DNA of 64,000 bases from RHLJ01 sp965222205 (GTDB lineage Bacteria; Bacteroidota; Rhodothermia; Balneolales; Balneolaceae). Positions 1 to 7,603 of this stretch are shown here, one piece after another. Numbering within the stretch: the stretch's first letter is position 1; each line of letters opens with the position of its first letter. The position numbers were made by a program, and so were the translations under genes. A model generated the notes under the pieces. It made no database searches and was not told the origin of the DNA. It was given only the letters and a program-made list of their open reading frames with translations. The stretch is from positions 2,852,001 through 2,916,000 of the forward strand of contig OZ244932.1 of the NCBI GenBank assembly GCA_965222205.1, in the 5' to 3' direction.

Positions 1-3
1 CTA

Positions 4-753
4 TTAATCATACTCAATTCGTTCTACTTCGTTTCCTAGGGAATCGTATTCGATCCAGGTACCAGACTCGACTCCATTCTTGTATTGACCCACAGCTTGT
101 AACTGCCCATTTGAGTGCCATCTTTTCACTGTTCCTTTTCTTGTACCATTATGCCAGACAGGAAGCTGAAACCTGGGAGATCCATCCGCATAATATTGAT
201 AGTACACCGAATCATTTCTTGTGGTGTAATAATCCAAATCCCCCTCGAAATCGAAGTAATAGCTGATACTATCATTGCTGATAGATTTAATTTTGCCCGT
301 AAGATGATTCCTGGTTTGTGTCTCCTCTCGGTCCCAATTGATAGATAATTGACCAGAGAACGTCCATACATTCCCAATGCCGGTTGTAAAATCTGCATCC
401 ATTGCAAGTTGACGGTTTGGATGCCAGTATCGGAGTCGTTTTATTTTACCTTCCTCAAAAATTCCTTCAATATTGTATATATCCCAATGATAGGTTCTTA
501 TGAAGCCGGTGTAAGGCTCTCTGGATTTTCTGTACACCAAAGTAAGGGAAGTATCCTGAACCTGATAAACCGACATCCCGTTTAGGTTAATGTGATGGAC
601 AAAAAAACCGGTTGGAACAGGGTTTCCATCATCATTCACAAAAGATAGTTCCGGATATCCATCAAGGAAGAAATGAACTCTTTCACTATCCCTATTGCAC
701 CCGGTCCAGATTAAGAGTGCAAACAGAATAATATAGAGCCGGTTTAAATTCAT
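4..753 (-). CDS. MORN/YwqK-like repeat lipoprotein
   Basis: The 249-residue protein begins with a short hydrophobic signal ending in a lipobox (WTGC, Cys19), so it is probably a lipid-anchored envelope protein. Its C-terminal third carries repeats of the form 'G..K.WH.NGQL...G.Y.NG...G.W..YD..GN', the pattern of MORN_2/YwqK-type antitoxin-like proteins. A weaker repeat lies near residues 100-130. Such repeats are thought to bind protein or membrane, and no enzyme activity is evident. It starts 5 bp after the stop of the cyclophilin lipoprotein gene, so the two are probably co-transcribed. The fold class is fairly sure; the role is unknown. Confidence 0.75.
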   Translation of the reverse strand: MNLNRLYIILFALLIWTGCNRDSERVHFFLDGYPELSFVNDDGNPVPTGFFVHHINLNGMSVYQVQDTSLTLVYRKSREPYTGFIRTYHWDIYNIEGIFEEGKIKRLRYWHPNRQLAMDADFTTGIGNVWTFSGQLSINWDREETQTRNHLTGKIKSISNDSISYYFDFEGDLDYYTTRNDSVYYQYYADGSPRFQLPVWHNGTRKGTVKRWHSNGQLQAVGQYKNGVESGTWIEYDSLGNEVERIEYD

Positions 754-758
754 GAGGT

Positions 759-1628
759 TTAATTGTAGGAATAACCAAACTCCTCAGTAATGACTTCTTT
801 TTTCATTTCTTCAACGCGTACTTCCATCATAATTTTTTCTAGAGGCCGGTCTGCCTGTCCGGTTCGCTGTACAGCAATTGAATCTATCACAGAAACCCCT
901 TTAATAACCTCACCAAAAACGGTATAACTTCCATCTAACGGGGCATAACCGCCCAGGCTGTTATAAATCTCTCTCTGCTCGGCAGAATACGTTCTGGGAA
1001 TGAAATCTTCGGTAGCAAGTGGTTCAATACGCTCTATAATTGCCTGTACACTATCAATTCTACCCGCCCTTTGATTTTCCTGTAGTGCTTGTAGCACACT
1101 CATATTCTCAGGTGCCTGTACATATTTACCAATCATATTCTGACGCTTAGCGTTGTTTGAATTTCCTAAAATCTGATCCAACTGAAGACTTGGAAAGATT
1201 TGCCCGTGAACAATGTAAAACTGAGAACCACTGGACTTTCTTTCAGGGTTTTGCTGATCTCCTAATCGTGCGGCGGCAAGAGCTCCCTTTTTGTGAATAA
1301 ATTTTGAATTGAACTCTGCATCAATGGTATAACCAGGACCTCCCTGACCATCGTTAAATGGAATTTCGTCTTTAGAGTTTGGGTCTCCGCCCTGAATCAT
1401 AAAACCTTCAATTACCCGGTGAAAAGTGGTGCTATCATAGAATCCCTCCTCGGCAAGCTTTAGGAAATTCTCTTTATGAAGTGGGGTTTCATCGTAAAGC
1501 ACCACATACATATCCCCGAAATCTGTACTTATTATAGCTATTTGATCGGTTTCAGGCTCGCTTTCGTTGGATTTATTACATGCCAGGGTTATGGTAATCA
1601 GCAAAAGTAATAAGGAAAGTTTTTTCAT
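759..1628 (-). CDS. Cyclophilin-type peptidyl-prolyl cis-trans isomerase, lipoprotein
   Basis: This 289-residue protein catalyses proline cis-trans isomerisation, probably of proteins in the periplasm. A signal peptide ends in lipobox LAC (Cys17). The cyclophilin core has the hallmarks FHRVI, FMIQGGDP and GSQFYIV between about residues 70 and 145. The core is then interrupted by roughly 70 charged residues (about 150-225) before the closing strands (YTVFGEVIKG) resume. The insertion makes it longer than the usual 160-200 residues. It is the first gene of a likely two-gene unit with the MORN-like lipoprotein. The family assignment is secure; the client proteins are unknown. Confidence 0.92.
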   Translation of the reverse strand: MKKLSLLLLLITITLACNKSNESEPETDQIAIISTDFGDMYVVLYDETPLHKENFLKLAEEGFYDSTTFHRVIEGFMIQGGDPNSKDEIPFNDGQGGPGYTIDAEFNSKFIHKKGALAAARLGDQQNPERKSSGSQFYIVHGQIFPSLQLDQILGNSNNAKRQNMIGKYVQAPENMSVLQALQENQRAGRIDSVQAIIERIEPLATEDFIPRTYSAEQREIYNSLGGYAPLDGSYTVFGEVIKGVSVIDSIAVQRTGQADRPLEKIMMEVRVEEMKKEVITEEFGYSYN

Positions 1629-1720
1629 CAGGTAGTAAGATTTGATAAGTTCAGCGGTATATTTTGTGCGTCTGATAGTACGAAATACCTCACTTTTAAT
1701 CTGCCTTAATTCAAAGAATC

Positions 1721-2119
1721 ATGCATATCGATCATATTGGAATAGCCGTCAAAGATTTAGAATCTGCAATAGCCACTTACGAAAACATTCTGAATACATC
1801 CTGTGATAAAAGAGAAATTGTTGAGTCACAAAAAGTAGAAACAGCCTTCTTTCAAACCGGTGAATCTAAAGTTGAGTTACTGGGAGCCACCTCTACCGAT
1901 TCAGTAATTGCAAAGTACATAGAAAAAAAAGGAGAGGGACTTCATCACGTTGCTTTCGAGGTGGAAAATATCCATCAAGAACTTGATCGATTACGAGAAA
2001 AAGGGTTTACCGTCCTGAACGAACAACCAAAAAATGGTGCAGACAATAAATTGGTCGCTTTTATTCATCCAAAAGATAATTGTGGCGTTTTAGTTGAGCT
2101 TTGTCAATCCATCTATTAG
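1721..2119 (+). CDS. mce: Methylmalonyl-CoA epimerase
   Basis: This 132-residue VOC-superfamily protein begins HIDHIGIAVKDLESA and contains EGLHHVAFEVENI and a C-terminal GVLVELCQ. These supply the His and Glu metal ligands typical of methylmalonyl-CoA epimerase. The enzyme interconverts (R)- and (S)-methylmalonyl-CoA in propionyl-CoA metabolism, in the cytoplasm. Length matches the family. It is transcribed divergently from the cyclophilin gene across about 90 bp. No mutase or carboxylase genes lie nearby, so the call rests on sequence alone; another VOC enzyme is possible but less likely. Confidence 0.88.
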   Translation: MHIDHIGIAVKDLESAIATYENILNTSCDKREIVESQKVETAFFQTGESKVELLGATSTDSVIAKYIEKKGEGLHHVAFEVENIHQELDRLREKGFTVLNEQPKNGADNKLVAFIHPKDNCGVLVELCQSIY

Positions 2120-2180
2120 AGAGATTTTGGGTTTGGATTGAGTTTTGTCTGAATGAACTCTAAGCTTAAATAGCCTATTT

Positions 2181-2320
2181 AAAAAAGAGGCGTTGGCTTT
2201 AGAGAAAAAGATTAAATCGAGAGGGGCTGCTCGTTTTATGAAGGCTCAGAATTCACATTGAGTTTGCACCCCTTTTCATAGTATCTTTAAGGCTTCGAGG
2301 CGTGGCGTAGTCCGGTAGCG
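2181..2320 (+). repeat. Direct repeat copy 1: 3' end of GIY-YIG gene plus 5' half of tRNA-Pro
   Basis: These 140 bases match 2533-2672 at a constant offset of 352 bp with two differences (2275 and 2278). They contain the last ~28 codons and stop of a GIY-YIG gene, the intergenic spacer and the first 25 bases of tRNA-Pro. Identity ends abruptly inside the tRNA D-arm after 'gtagcg'. The copy is a remnant of an older gene-tRNA unit, left after duplication or insertion of the intact GIY-YIG gene. Confidence 0.95.
2296..2320 (+). pseudogene. Truncated tRNA-Pro fragment (5' acceptor strand and D-arm only)
   Basis: The 25 bases equal positions 1-25 of the intact tRNA-Pro at 2648. The anticodon arm, T-arm and 3' acceptor strand are absent and replaced by unrelated sequence containing a hairpin. 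It cannot form a functional tRNA. Confidence 0.9.
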
Positions 2321-2345
2321 TCACGCGGACTCGCGTGAGGGACCG
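2313..2345 (+). repeat. Hairpin between tRNA fragment and GIY-YIG start
   Basis: A perfect 7-bp inverted repeat (TCACGCG / CGCGTGA, 2321-2327 and 2332-2338, loop GACT) lies where the truncated tRNA ends. A second short pair (CGGT / ACCG) encloses it. It occupies the 5' leader of the GIY-YIG gene. It could be a recognition structure for the element or part of a scrambled tRNA-like fold; no T-run follows, so it is not a terminator. Confidence 0.55.
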
Positions 2346-2367
2346 AGACAGTAGAATTCCTAATCTT

Positions 2368-2613
2368 ATGAGTTATCGAGCTTATATTTTATTCAGCCCA
2401 TCTAAAGAACGGTTTTATACTGGTATATCAGACAATCTGAATAGACGTTTATCTCAGCATAATCAGGGCAAAACCCTTTCTACCAAATATGGAATTCCAT
2501 GGATACTTGTTTGGAATTCTTCCCCTTTAACTAAAAAAGAGGCGTTGGCTTTAGAGAAAAAGATTAAATCGAGAGGGGCTGCTCGTTTTATGAAGGCTCA
2601 GAATTCACATTGA
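2368..2613 (+). CDS. Small GIY-YIG nuclease-family protein
   Basis: The 81-residue protein is a stand-alone GIY-YIG domain (YAYILFSP-like first strand, FYTGISDNLNRRLSQHN, and the catalytic-Glu helix ALALEKKIKSR). This family resembles the UvrC/homing-endonuclease nuclease fold and is common as short ORFs in Bacteroidota. I chose ATG 2368 because an in-frame GTG at 2335 would add residues encoded by the hairpin leader. The gene sits directly 5' of tRNA-Pro on the same strand, and a near-identical copy of its 3' end lies 352 bp upstream. No substrate is known; a mobile or tRNA-associated nuclease is an inference. Confidence 0.88.
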   Translation: MSYRAYILFSPSKERFYTGISDNLNRRLSQHNQGKTLSTKYGIPWILVWNSSPLTKKEALALEKKIKSRGAARFMKAQNSH

Positions 2614-2672
2614 GTTTGCACCCCTTATCGTAGTATCTTTAAGGCTTCGAGGCGTGGCGTAGTCCGGTAGCG
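2533..2672 (+). repeat. Direct repeat copy 2 (intact context)
   Basis: This is the partner of 2181-2320, with 138 of 140 bases identical. It covers the end of the intact GIY-YIG gene, the spacer and the first 25 bases of functional tRNA-Pro. Confidence 0.95.
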
Positions 2673-2721
2673 CACTCGGCTGGGGGCCGAGGGGTCGCAG
2701 GTTCAAATCCTGTCGCCTCGA
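2648..2721 (+). tRNA. tRNA-Pro (anticodon GGG)
   Basis: The 74 bases fold as a cloverleaf. The acceptor strands CGAGGCG and CGCCTCG pair fully, and the D-arm is GCGT...GCGC. The anticodon stem CTCGG/CCGAG carries loop CTGGGGG, giving anticodon GGG. The T-arm contains GGTTCAAATCC, and the discriminator is A. The C1-G72 pair is typical of bacterial tRNA-Pro. CCA is not encoded. It is probably co-transcribed with the GIY-YIG gene 34 bp upstream. Confidence 0.96.
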
Positions 2722-2727
2722 CAAAAG

Positions 2728-2761
2728 AAAGGCATTGGTTTTTTTAATTAGTGCCTTTTTT
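2728..2761 (+). terminator. Intrinsic terminator of tRNA-Pro
   Basis: AAAGGCA and TGCCTTT form a 7-bp stem around a T-rich loop, followed by a run of T. It lies 6 bases after the tRNA 3' end. Confidence 0.7.
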
Positions 2762-2945
2762 GTTTTACCTGCCCCGTCCAAAATAACCTGACGATTAGAT
2801 AGCATTTCTGTTTTATTAGCTTCAGCGAGTTCTAAAGCATCAATTAATCAATCACTTTCCGGAAAAATTTTAAAAAATATTTTTACGTATAAGTAATTAA
2901 AAAGTAAGTCCTAAACTATTTTTAATGATGTTTTATTAGTTAAAA

Positions 2946-2971
2946 TTAACATTAAAATTTTTTAATGTTAA
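2946..2971. promoter_or_regulatory. AT-rich inverted repeat upstream of the DUF4402-like gene
   Basis: Two perfect 10-base arms (TTAACATTAA and TTAATGTTAA) flank AATTTT, ending 36 bp before the next start codon, in a very AT-rich stretch (about 2840-2990). It may be an operator or promoter-proximal structure. The rest of the 286-bp interval between tRNA-Pro and 3008 holds the tRNA terminator and no gene that I can support. Confidence 0.35.
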
Positions 2972-3007
2972 TTATTATTAATATATTGGCAGGAGATTCA
3001 ACAATCC

Positions 3008-3412
3008 ATGAAACACCTGCTTTACATACTAATTCTAACTCTCCTTTCAGGATCAGATATTAGAGCTCAAAAAACCGCTACTGCTACCATGAGAATTTCT
3101 GCAACAATTGTAAGCGGTGTTACTCTTAATCATGTTGAAGCAATTGATTTGGATATTTATGAAGAAAATTCAACTCGAAGTAGCTTTGAATTTACGACTC
3201 CCGAACATCTTGACTCTGAAGTTGAAACAAAAGAAAAAATTATTCTCGTAAATGAATTTGGAGACCAACTCGAACTCGCTACTGAAAGTGAGTGCCAAAC
3301 TCGAAACGGAAGGCATCGGGTAAATTTAAAGGCATCGGTAGATTCAGAATCAACACAAAAATTAAAAGGACGTTATCTGGGGAACCTTACAACTACCATC
3401 AATTATTTATAA
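3008..3412 (+). CDS. DUF4402-like exported protein
   Basis: The 134-residue protein has a signal peptide ending near Ala20 (SDIRAQ), then alternating beta-strand-like sequence. It ends LKGRYLGNLTTTINYL, like the terminal strand 'G.Y.G..T.TVNY' of DUF4402 proteins, which resemble pilin or spore-coat U folds. The ATVSGV-like first strand (ATIVSGVTLNH) also fits. It is probably secreted or surface-associated. It stands alone between tRNA-Pro and a strong terminator. The family assignment is by motif only and no function is known. Confidence 0.6.
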   Translation: MKHLLYILILTLLSGSDIRAQKTATATMRISATIVSGVTLNHVEAIDLDIYEENSTRSSFEFTTPEHLDSEVETKEKIILVNEFGDQLELATESECQTRNGRHRVNLKASVDSESTQKLKGRYLGNLTTTINYL

Positions 3413-3432
3413 ACATTTTTATTCTGTACCCC

Positions 3433-3467
3433 AAGCCTCAACCGGTTGAAACCGTTGAGGCTTTTTT
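3433..3467 (+). terminator. Intrinsic terminator after DUF4402-like gene
   Basis: AGCCTCAAC(C)GG pairs with CCGTTGAGGCT around loop TTGAAA with one bulged C, and six T follow. It starts 21 bp after the stop codon. Confidence 0.85.
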
Positions 3468-3527
3468 ATGTCTTTTTGGTGAACGGATTTTATCTACCTT
3501 CAGATAACCTGAAATTCATCTATTCCT

Positions 3528-3887
3528 ATGCTAAAAGGCTTAAGAACTGTTATATATCCTGCTCCTGATATTGAAAAAGCTAAGAGCTGGTATACCCAGA
3601 TTACCGGAGAAGACCCATATTTCGATGAACCTTACTATGTAGGTTTTGATATTGGAGGATATGAACTTGGACTGCAGCCAGATCGGAAACCCGGAAGTCA
3701 GGGTAGTATTGTCTATTGGGGTGTCGGAAACATAAAAGATGCATGGAAAAAGCTTATAGGACTGGGAGCTCAACCCGATGAAGAAATCATGCATGTAGGA
3801 GGGGAAGTGTACGTGGCTACTGTGGTCGACCCGTTTGGCAACCTTCTGGGTATAATTCAGAACCCAAATTTTGAAACACGATCATAA
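3528..3887 (+). CDS. VOC (glyoxalase/bleomycin-resistance) family protein
   Basis: The 119-residue protein follows a VOC fold. The first strand and helix read RTVIYPAPDIEKAKSWYTQITG, the middle strands GFDIGGYELGLQPD, and the end TVVDPFGNLLGIIQNP, with a Glu/Asp-poor metal site. The usual first-strand His is replaced by Tyr (VIYPA), so glyoxalase chemistry is doubtful. It may bind a small molecule instead. It is monocistronic between two terminators. Confidence 0.8.
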   Translation: MLKGLRTVIYPAPDIEKAKSWYTQITGEDPYFDEPYYVGFDIGGYELGLQPDRKPGSQGSIVYWGVGNIKDAWKKLIGLGAQPDEEIMHVGGEVYVATVVDPFGNLLGIIQNPNFETRS

Positions 3888-3893
3888 ACAAAA

Positions 3894-3919
3894 AAAGCCA
3901 CGCTTAAAAGCGTGGCTTT
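3894..3919. terminator. Bidirectional intrinsic terminator
   Basis: AAAGCCACGCT and AGCGTGGCTTT form a perfect 11-bp stem around four bases, with A-runs upstream and T-runs downstream. It serves both the VOC gene and the convergent cold-shock gene. Confidence 0.9.
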
Positions 3920-3937
3920 GATTTCTAAGCGAAATGC

Positions 3938-4147
3938 TTATTGAAGTCTGTAAACATCAACAGCACTTAAGCCTTTTGGAGTCTCAGAAATAGTAAATTC
4001 TACTTCTTCGCCATCCTGAAGACTTTCTTCAAAGCCTAAGTTTTCGATGTTATTTCGGTGTACAAATACATCTTTGCCACCATTGTCCGGCTTGATAAAT
4101 CCAAATCCTTTTTCAGTATCAAACCATTTTACTTTACCGTATTCCAT
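3938..4147 (-). CDS. Cold-shock domain protein
   Basis: The 69-residue protein is a single cold-shock domain with GKVKWFDTEKGFGFI (RNP1) and KDVFVH (RNP2). It binds single-stranded RNA or DNA and acts as an RNA chaperone. The ATG at 4147 gives the standard N-terminus MEYGKVKWF; a longer in-frame reading from 4219 adds 24 Cys-rich residues unlike the family and is rejected. It diverges from the amidase gene across about 308 bp. That stretch (4148-4455) contains no gene I can support and probably holds both promoters and a long csp leader. Confidence 0.95.
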   Translation of the reverse strand: MEYGKVKWFDTEKGFGFIKPDNGGKDVFVHRNNIENLGFEESLQDGEEVEFTISETPKGLSAVDVYRLQ

Positions 4148-4455
4148 TATATAAAAATATGTGTATTGGGCCCTGCAGGTACAGTGGAAAGCACATAATA
4201 AACTGTGCTTTGTAATCAATTCGGCTGTAGGGTTAAAAATTTAGTTAAACAAACTAGAGAAGGGAAAACAAATACTGTACTGAGTTACCGATTCCTGACC
4301 TTTAACTTGCATCTAAAGGTCTCCTTTATTCGAACCAATACCAAATTTTACGCAATATAATTATCTCTTATTCCCTCTTTATTTGGATTAATGAATGATT
4401 ATTTCAATAATTTACTTTTCGATTTGGGAAATCACCTACATAACCTCGCAATACA

Positions 4456-6120
4456 ATGAATAAAAAAATTATACTTTTTCTTTTAGGGATTACACTAGGC
4501 TTTATTTCTGCATTTACTCTTTTGAGAAGCTCAGACGCCCCAATTACCAAAAACGCCATTACTAAAGCGTCTACTATTATTGGTCTTGAATTTACTGATG
4601 CAGAAGCTGACTCCATGATTAGTAGCCTGGAAAGTACACGCAACAGACTCCAGACAATAAGAGAAATGAAACTGGATAATTCAGTTCCTCCGGCATTGGT
4701 CTTTAATCCAGTCCCTGTAGGCAAAATATTTGAAACTACTCAACATGAGATAAAATGGGATCTCCCGCAAAACACAGAGCTTCCTGAAAACAGAGATGAC
4801 CTCGCTTTCTACTCTGTTGCTGAACTTTCTTCTCTTATCAAAGAGAAGAAAATTACTTCTGTTGAGCTCACAAAGTTTTTTATTTCCAGAGTTGAAGAGT
4901 ATGACCCTCAACTCCACGCGATTGTAACGATTACCAGAGAGCGGGCTTTAGAACAGGCTGGAAAAATGGATGAGGAACTGGCCAGGGGGATATACCGGGG
5001 GCCATTGCACGGAATACCTTATGGTGCTAAAGACTTATTTGCCGTTGAAGGATATAAAACTACCTGGGGAGCTACTCCATTTAAAGATCAGGTGATTAAT
5101 GAAACTGCAACTGTAATTCAGAAGCTGGATGAGGCCGGTGCAGTTTTAATTGCAAAAACCACACTTGGCGCCCTCGCATCCGGAGATGTCTGGTTTGGCG
5201 GTCGGACAAGAAATCCATGGGACTTAGACCAAGGCTCAAGTGGTTCTTCCGCGGGCTCGGCTTCAGGAACCTCTGCCGGACTTTTCCCTTTTTCCATCGG
5301 TACCGAAACGCTGGGATCTATTGTTTCGCCATCAAACAGAAATGGGGTTAGTGGTTTAAGACCTACTTATGGTCGCGTAAGCAGAAATGGAGCTATGGCG
5401 TTGAGCTGGACGATGGATAAAGTTGGCCCGATTACACGCAATGTAGAAGACCTTGCGCTGGTGTTTAACGCCATTTACGGTCCCGACGGAATTGACCAAA
5501 CGATTGTCGATTTACCCTTTAACTATAATGCTGAGCTTGATATCAAAACGTTAAAGATTGGTTACCTGAAATCTGCTTTTGAAAGGGACTATCGAACAAA
5601 AAAACAAGACAGCCTGGTTTTGGATGTGCTAAGAACTCTTGGGGTTGAATTGATTCCTATCGAATTACCCGATTTTGACGTAAATGCACTCCGTATCATT
5701 TTAGCCTCAGAAGCGGCTGCCGCTTTTGATCAACTTACCTTATCGAATGAGGATGATATACTCGTTCGACAAAGTCCCAATGCCTGGCCTAACCGATTCA
5801 GGTCAGCACGTTTCACCCCGGCGGTCGAGTACATTAATGCAAACCGGGCTCGGTATCAACTCATTCAGGAAATGGATAAACTTATGCAGACTGTAGATGT
5901 TTATATTACCCCTTCCTTCGGAAACAGTAATTTAGTTACTACAAATTTAACCAGTCACCCAACTGTTGTGCTTCCTAATGGGTTTGACGAAAACGGAAGA
6001 CCGACAAGCATTACTTTTATGGGAGATTTATTTGATGAAGCCACGGTACTTTCTGTCGCAAAAGCGTACCAGGAAACAACCGATCATCATAAAAAGCATC
6101 CTCCCTTATTTTCTAATTAA
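4456..6120 (+). CDS. Amidase-signature family hydrolase, membrane-anchored or exported
   Basis: This 554-residue protein contains the amidase signature core. The catalytic Lys sits in HGIPYGAKDLF near residue 191, and the Gly/Ser-rich GSSGSSAGSASG segment near 260-271 supplies the cis-Ser and nucleophile. It hydrolyses amide bonds by a Ser-cisSer-Lys triad. The N-terminus carries a hydrophobic segment (residues 5-22) plus about 100 extra residues before the core, so it is not the GatA subunit (no leader in GatA, and no GatB/C here). The MscS gene follows by 12 bp, suggesting co-transcription. Substrate unknown. Confidence 0.88.
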   Translation: MNKKIILFLLGITLGFISAFTLLRSSDAPITKNAITKASTIIGLEFTDAEADSMISSLESTRNRLQTIREMKLDNSVPPALVFNPVPVGKIFETTQHEIKWDLPQNTELPENRDDLAFYSVAELSSLIKEKKITSVELTKFFISRVEEYDPQLHAIVTITRERALEQAGKMDEELARGIYRGPLHGIPYGAKDLFAVEGYKTTWGATPFKDQVINETATVIQKLDEAGAVLIAKTTLGALASGDVWFGGRTRNPWDLDQGSSGSSAGSASGTSAGLFPFSIGTETLGSIVSPSNRNGVSGLRPTYGRVSRNGAMALSWTMDKVGPITRNVEDLALVFNAIYGPDGIDQTIVDLPFNYNAELDIKTLKIGYLKSAFERDYRTKKQDSLVLDVLRTLGVELIPIELPDFDVNALRIILASEAAAAFDQLTLSNEDDILVRQSPNAWPNRFRSARFTPAVEYINANRARYQLIQEMDKLMQTVDVYITPSFGNSNLVTTNLTSHPTVVLPNGFDENGRPTSITFMGDLFDEATVLSVAKAYQETTDHHKKHPPLFSN

Positions 6121-6132
6121 TATGGTTCATCA

Positions 6133-6990
6133 ATGAATGATATCACTCAAAGTTTTGAAAGTTTCTTCCTGTCGATAAAGGACTCTGCTCCTGAAATATT
6201 GCTTGGACTAATCATACTGGTCTTCTTCATTTTTCTTGGGCTTACTGCCGGGAGAGGCGCTAAAAAAATTCTTAAACGCACGAGTACATCCCAAAAAAGA
6301 ATTATCCTTATAAGAAGATTCGCCCGATGGCTTTTCTATCTCATTGGGATTATTATCTCACTTAATATCATGGGCCTGACCAAAGCAGCATCCGGTTTGC
6401 TTGCTGCGGGTGGTATACTTACCGTTGTGCTGGGTTTTGCTTTCCGTGAAATCGGAGAGAATTTGCTGGCAGGACTTTTCATGTCGTTTAGCAGAGCCTT
6501 TGATGTTGGGGATTTGATCGAAAGCAACGGAATTCTGGGCATAGTGAAAACCATTAACATCAGAGATGTACATGTGCGCGCAGGCGATGGAATTGACATT
6601 TTTATACCCAGTGCAATCATCTTTAAAAACCCACTTTATAATTACACAAAAGATGGGCTGCGCAGAGGTAGGTTCACGATCGGGATAGATTTCAGGAATG
6701 ATTCCAGAGATGCCCGCAAACTCATTCTGGAAACAATTAAAAAAATAAATGGGGTTTTGAGTGATCCTGCTCCCAATGTTCAAGTCGCAAACTTCACCGC
6801 TAATTATATTGAATTGGAAATCTTTTTCTGGATAAATACCTTTTCAGAGTTTCCGAATTTGGGAGATGTAAAAACTCAGGTTATGGAGAATACGAAGGAA
6901 CAACTTCTGGAACATGATTTTACAGTAAGTTCAGAAGTGAGTATGGCCATTGAGCTAACAAAAGAAATCCAGGTCGATTCCAATAATTAA
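6133..6990 (+). CDS. MscS-family small-conductance mechanosensitive channel
   Basis: The 285-residue protein has three membrane segments (about 18-38, 62-82 and 88-115). The last is the Gly/Ala-rich pore helix AASGLLAAGGILTVVLGFA, followed by FREIGENLLAGLFM and the beta-domain opening FDVGDLIE. This is the MscS pore and vestibule layout. The channel would release osmolytes on hypo-osmotic shock. It lies 12 bp downstream of the amidase gene. The C-terminal domain is MscS-like in length. Confidence 0.92.
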   Translation: MNDITQSFESFFLSIKDSAPEILLGLIILVFFIFLGLTAGRGAKKILKRTSTSQKRIILIRRFARWLFYLIGIIISLNIMGLTKAASGLLAAGGILTVVLGFAFREIGENLLAGLFMSFSRAFDVGDLIESNGILGIVKTINIRDVHVRAGDGIDIFIPSAIIFKNPLYNYTKDGLRRGRFTIGIDFRNDSRDARKLILETIKKINGVLSDPAPNVQVANFTANYIELEIFFWINTFSEFPNLGDVKTQVMENTKEQLLEHDFTVSSEVSMAIELTKEIQVDSNN

Positions 6991-7033
6991 TTGATCATCT
7001 ACGTTGGAAATCTGTATAATCTAATTTAGTGTG

Positions 7034-7471
7034 ATGAAGCTCTTCTATATTAAACTTACTCTTCTTCTCTTTTTAGTTAATTCATGCAATTCTATAGTTT
7101 CCAATGATGTACCATTAGATACAGAATTTGATTTAAAACTTGATGAAAAAGCTGTTGTTGGTGATGGAGGTTTGATGCTTACTTTTAAGAATGTAACCGA
7201 GGATTCAAGCTGTCCTGAAGATGTGGCCTGTATTTGGGCAGGTAATGCTTCGCTACAATTCTCTTCGCCCGGAAAAAATACATCGGTTTTGAATACTTCT
7301 GTTGATCCCCGAAATTTTGAGATCGATGAGTTTAAAATTACACTGATTTCACTTTCTCCTTATCCAAACACAAAAAAGAAAATCTCTAAAGAAAATTATA
7401 AAGCCCGCCTTTTAATTACGAAGAACTCACCCAGTTTAACTAGCTCCATACCTGATTATAAAATAGATTGA
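7034..7471 (+). CDS. Small lipoprotein with CPEDVACIWAGNA motif
   Basis: A 145-residue predicted lipoprotein with lipobox VNSC (Cys18). A conserved-looking segment, SSCPEDVACIWAGNASLQF at about residues 58-76, holds two Cys that may form a disulfide; I recognise this as a recurrent motif of uncharacterised bacterial exported proteins. ATG 7034 is preferred to the adjacent GTG 7031. It is about 40 bp after the MscS gene on the same strand. Function unknown. Confidence 0.75.
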   Translation: MKLFYIKLTLLLFLVNSCNSIVSNDVPLDTEFDLKLDEKAVVGDGGLMLTFKNVTEDSSCPEDVACIWAGNASLQFSSPGKNTSVLNTSVDPRNFEIDEFKITLISLSPYPNTKKKISKENYKARLLITKNSPSLTSSIPDYKID

Positions 7472-7481
7472 CTAAAACCCT

Positions 7482-7502
7482 TGGGATTTTAGACAAACGG
7501 GC
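7482..7502 (+). terminator. Weak terminator-like hairpin
   Basis: CTAAAA.CC and GG.TTTTAG pair around TTG with one mismatch, 10 bp after a stop codon. No long T-run follows directly. Confidence 0.3.
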
Positions 7503-7603
7503 TGGGCTCATCCCGGAGAAAGCTATTCAAAATCTTTTTTTACTGCTTGCATTAAGGGCTTTTTGGTTCGCTTCTGTCTAAAGAGTATAAATAACCCAAA
7601 GCT

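Noticed and set aside
2296..2345. Second functional tRNA
   Set aside because: Only the 5' 25 bases match; anticodon, T-arm and 3' strand are missing.
2335..2367. GTG start giving an 11-residue N-terminal extension of the GIY-YIG protein
   Set aside because: The extra residues come from the hairpin leader and do not fit the domain; ATG 2368 gives the usual start.
2605..2805. Minus-strand reading frame with an apparent 'DLNLRPLGPQPSALPDYATPR' sequence
   Set aside because: It is the antisense of tRNA-Pro, a well-known artefact of reading frames over tRNA genes.
4148..4219. Longer cold-shock protein with 24 extra residues
   Set aside because: The extension is Cys-rich and absent from the family; ATG 4147 matches the conserved N-terminus.
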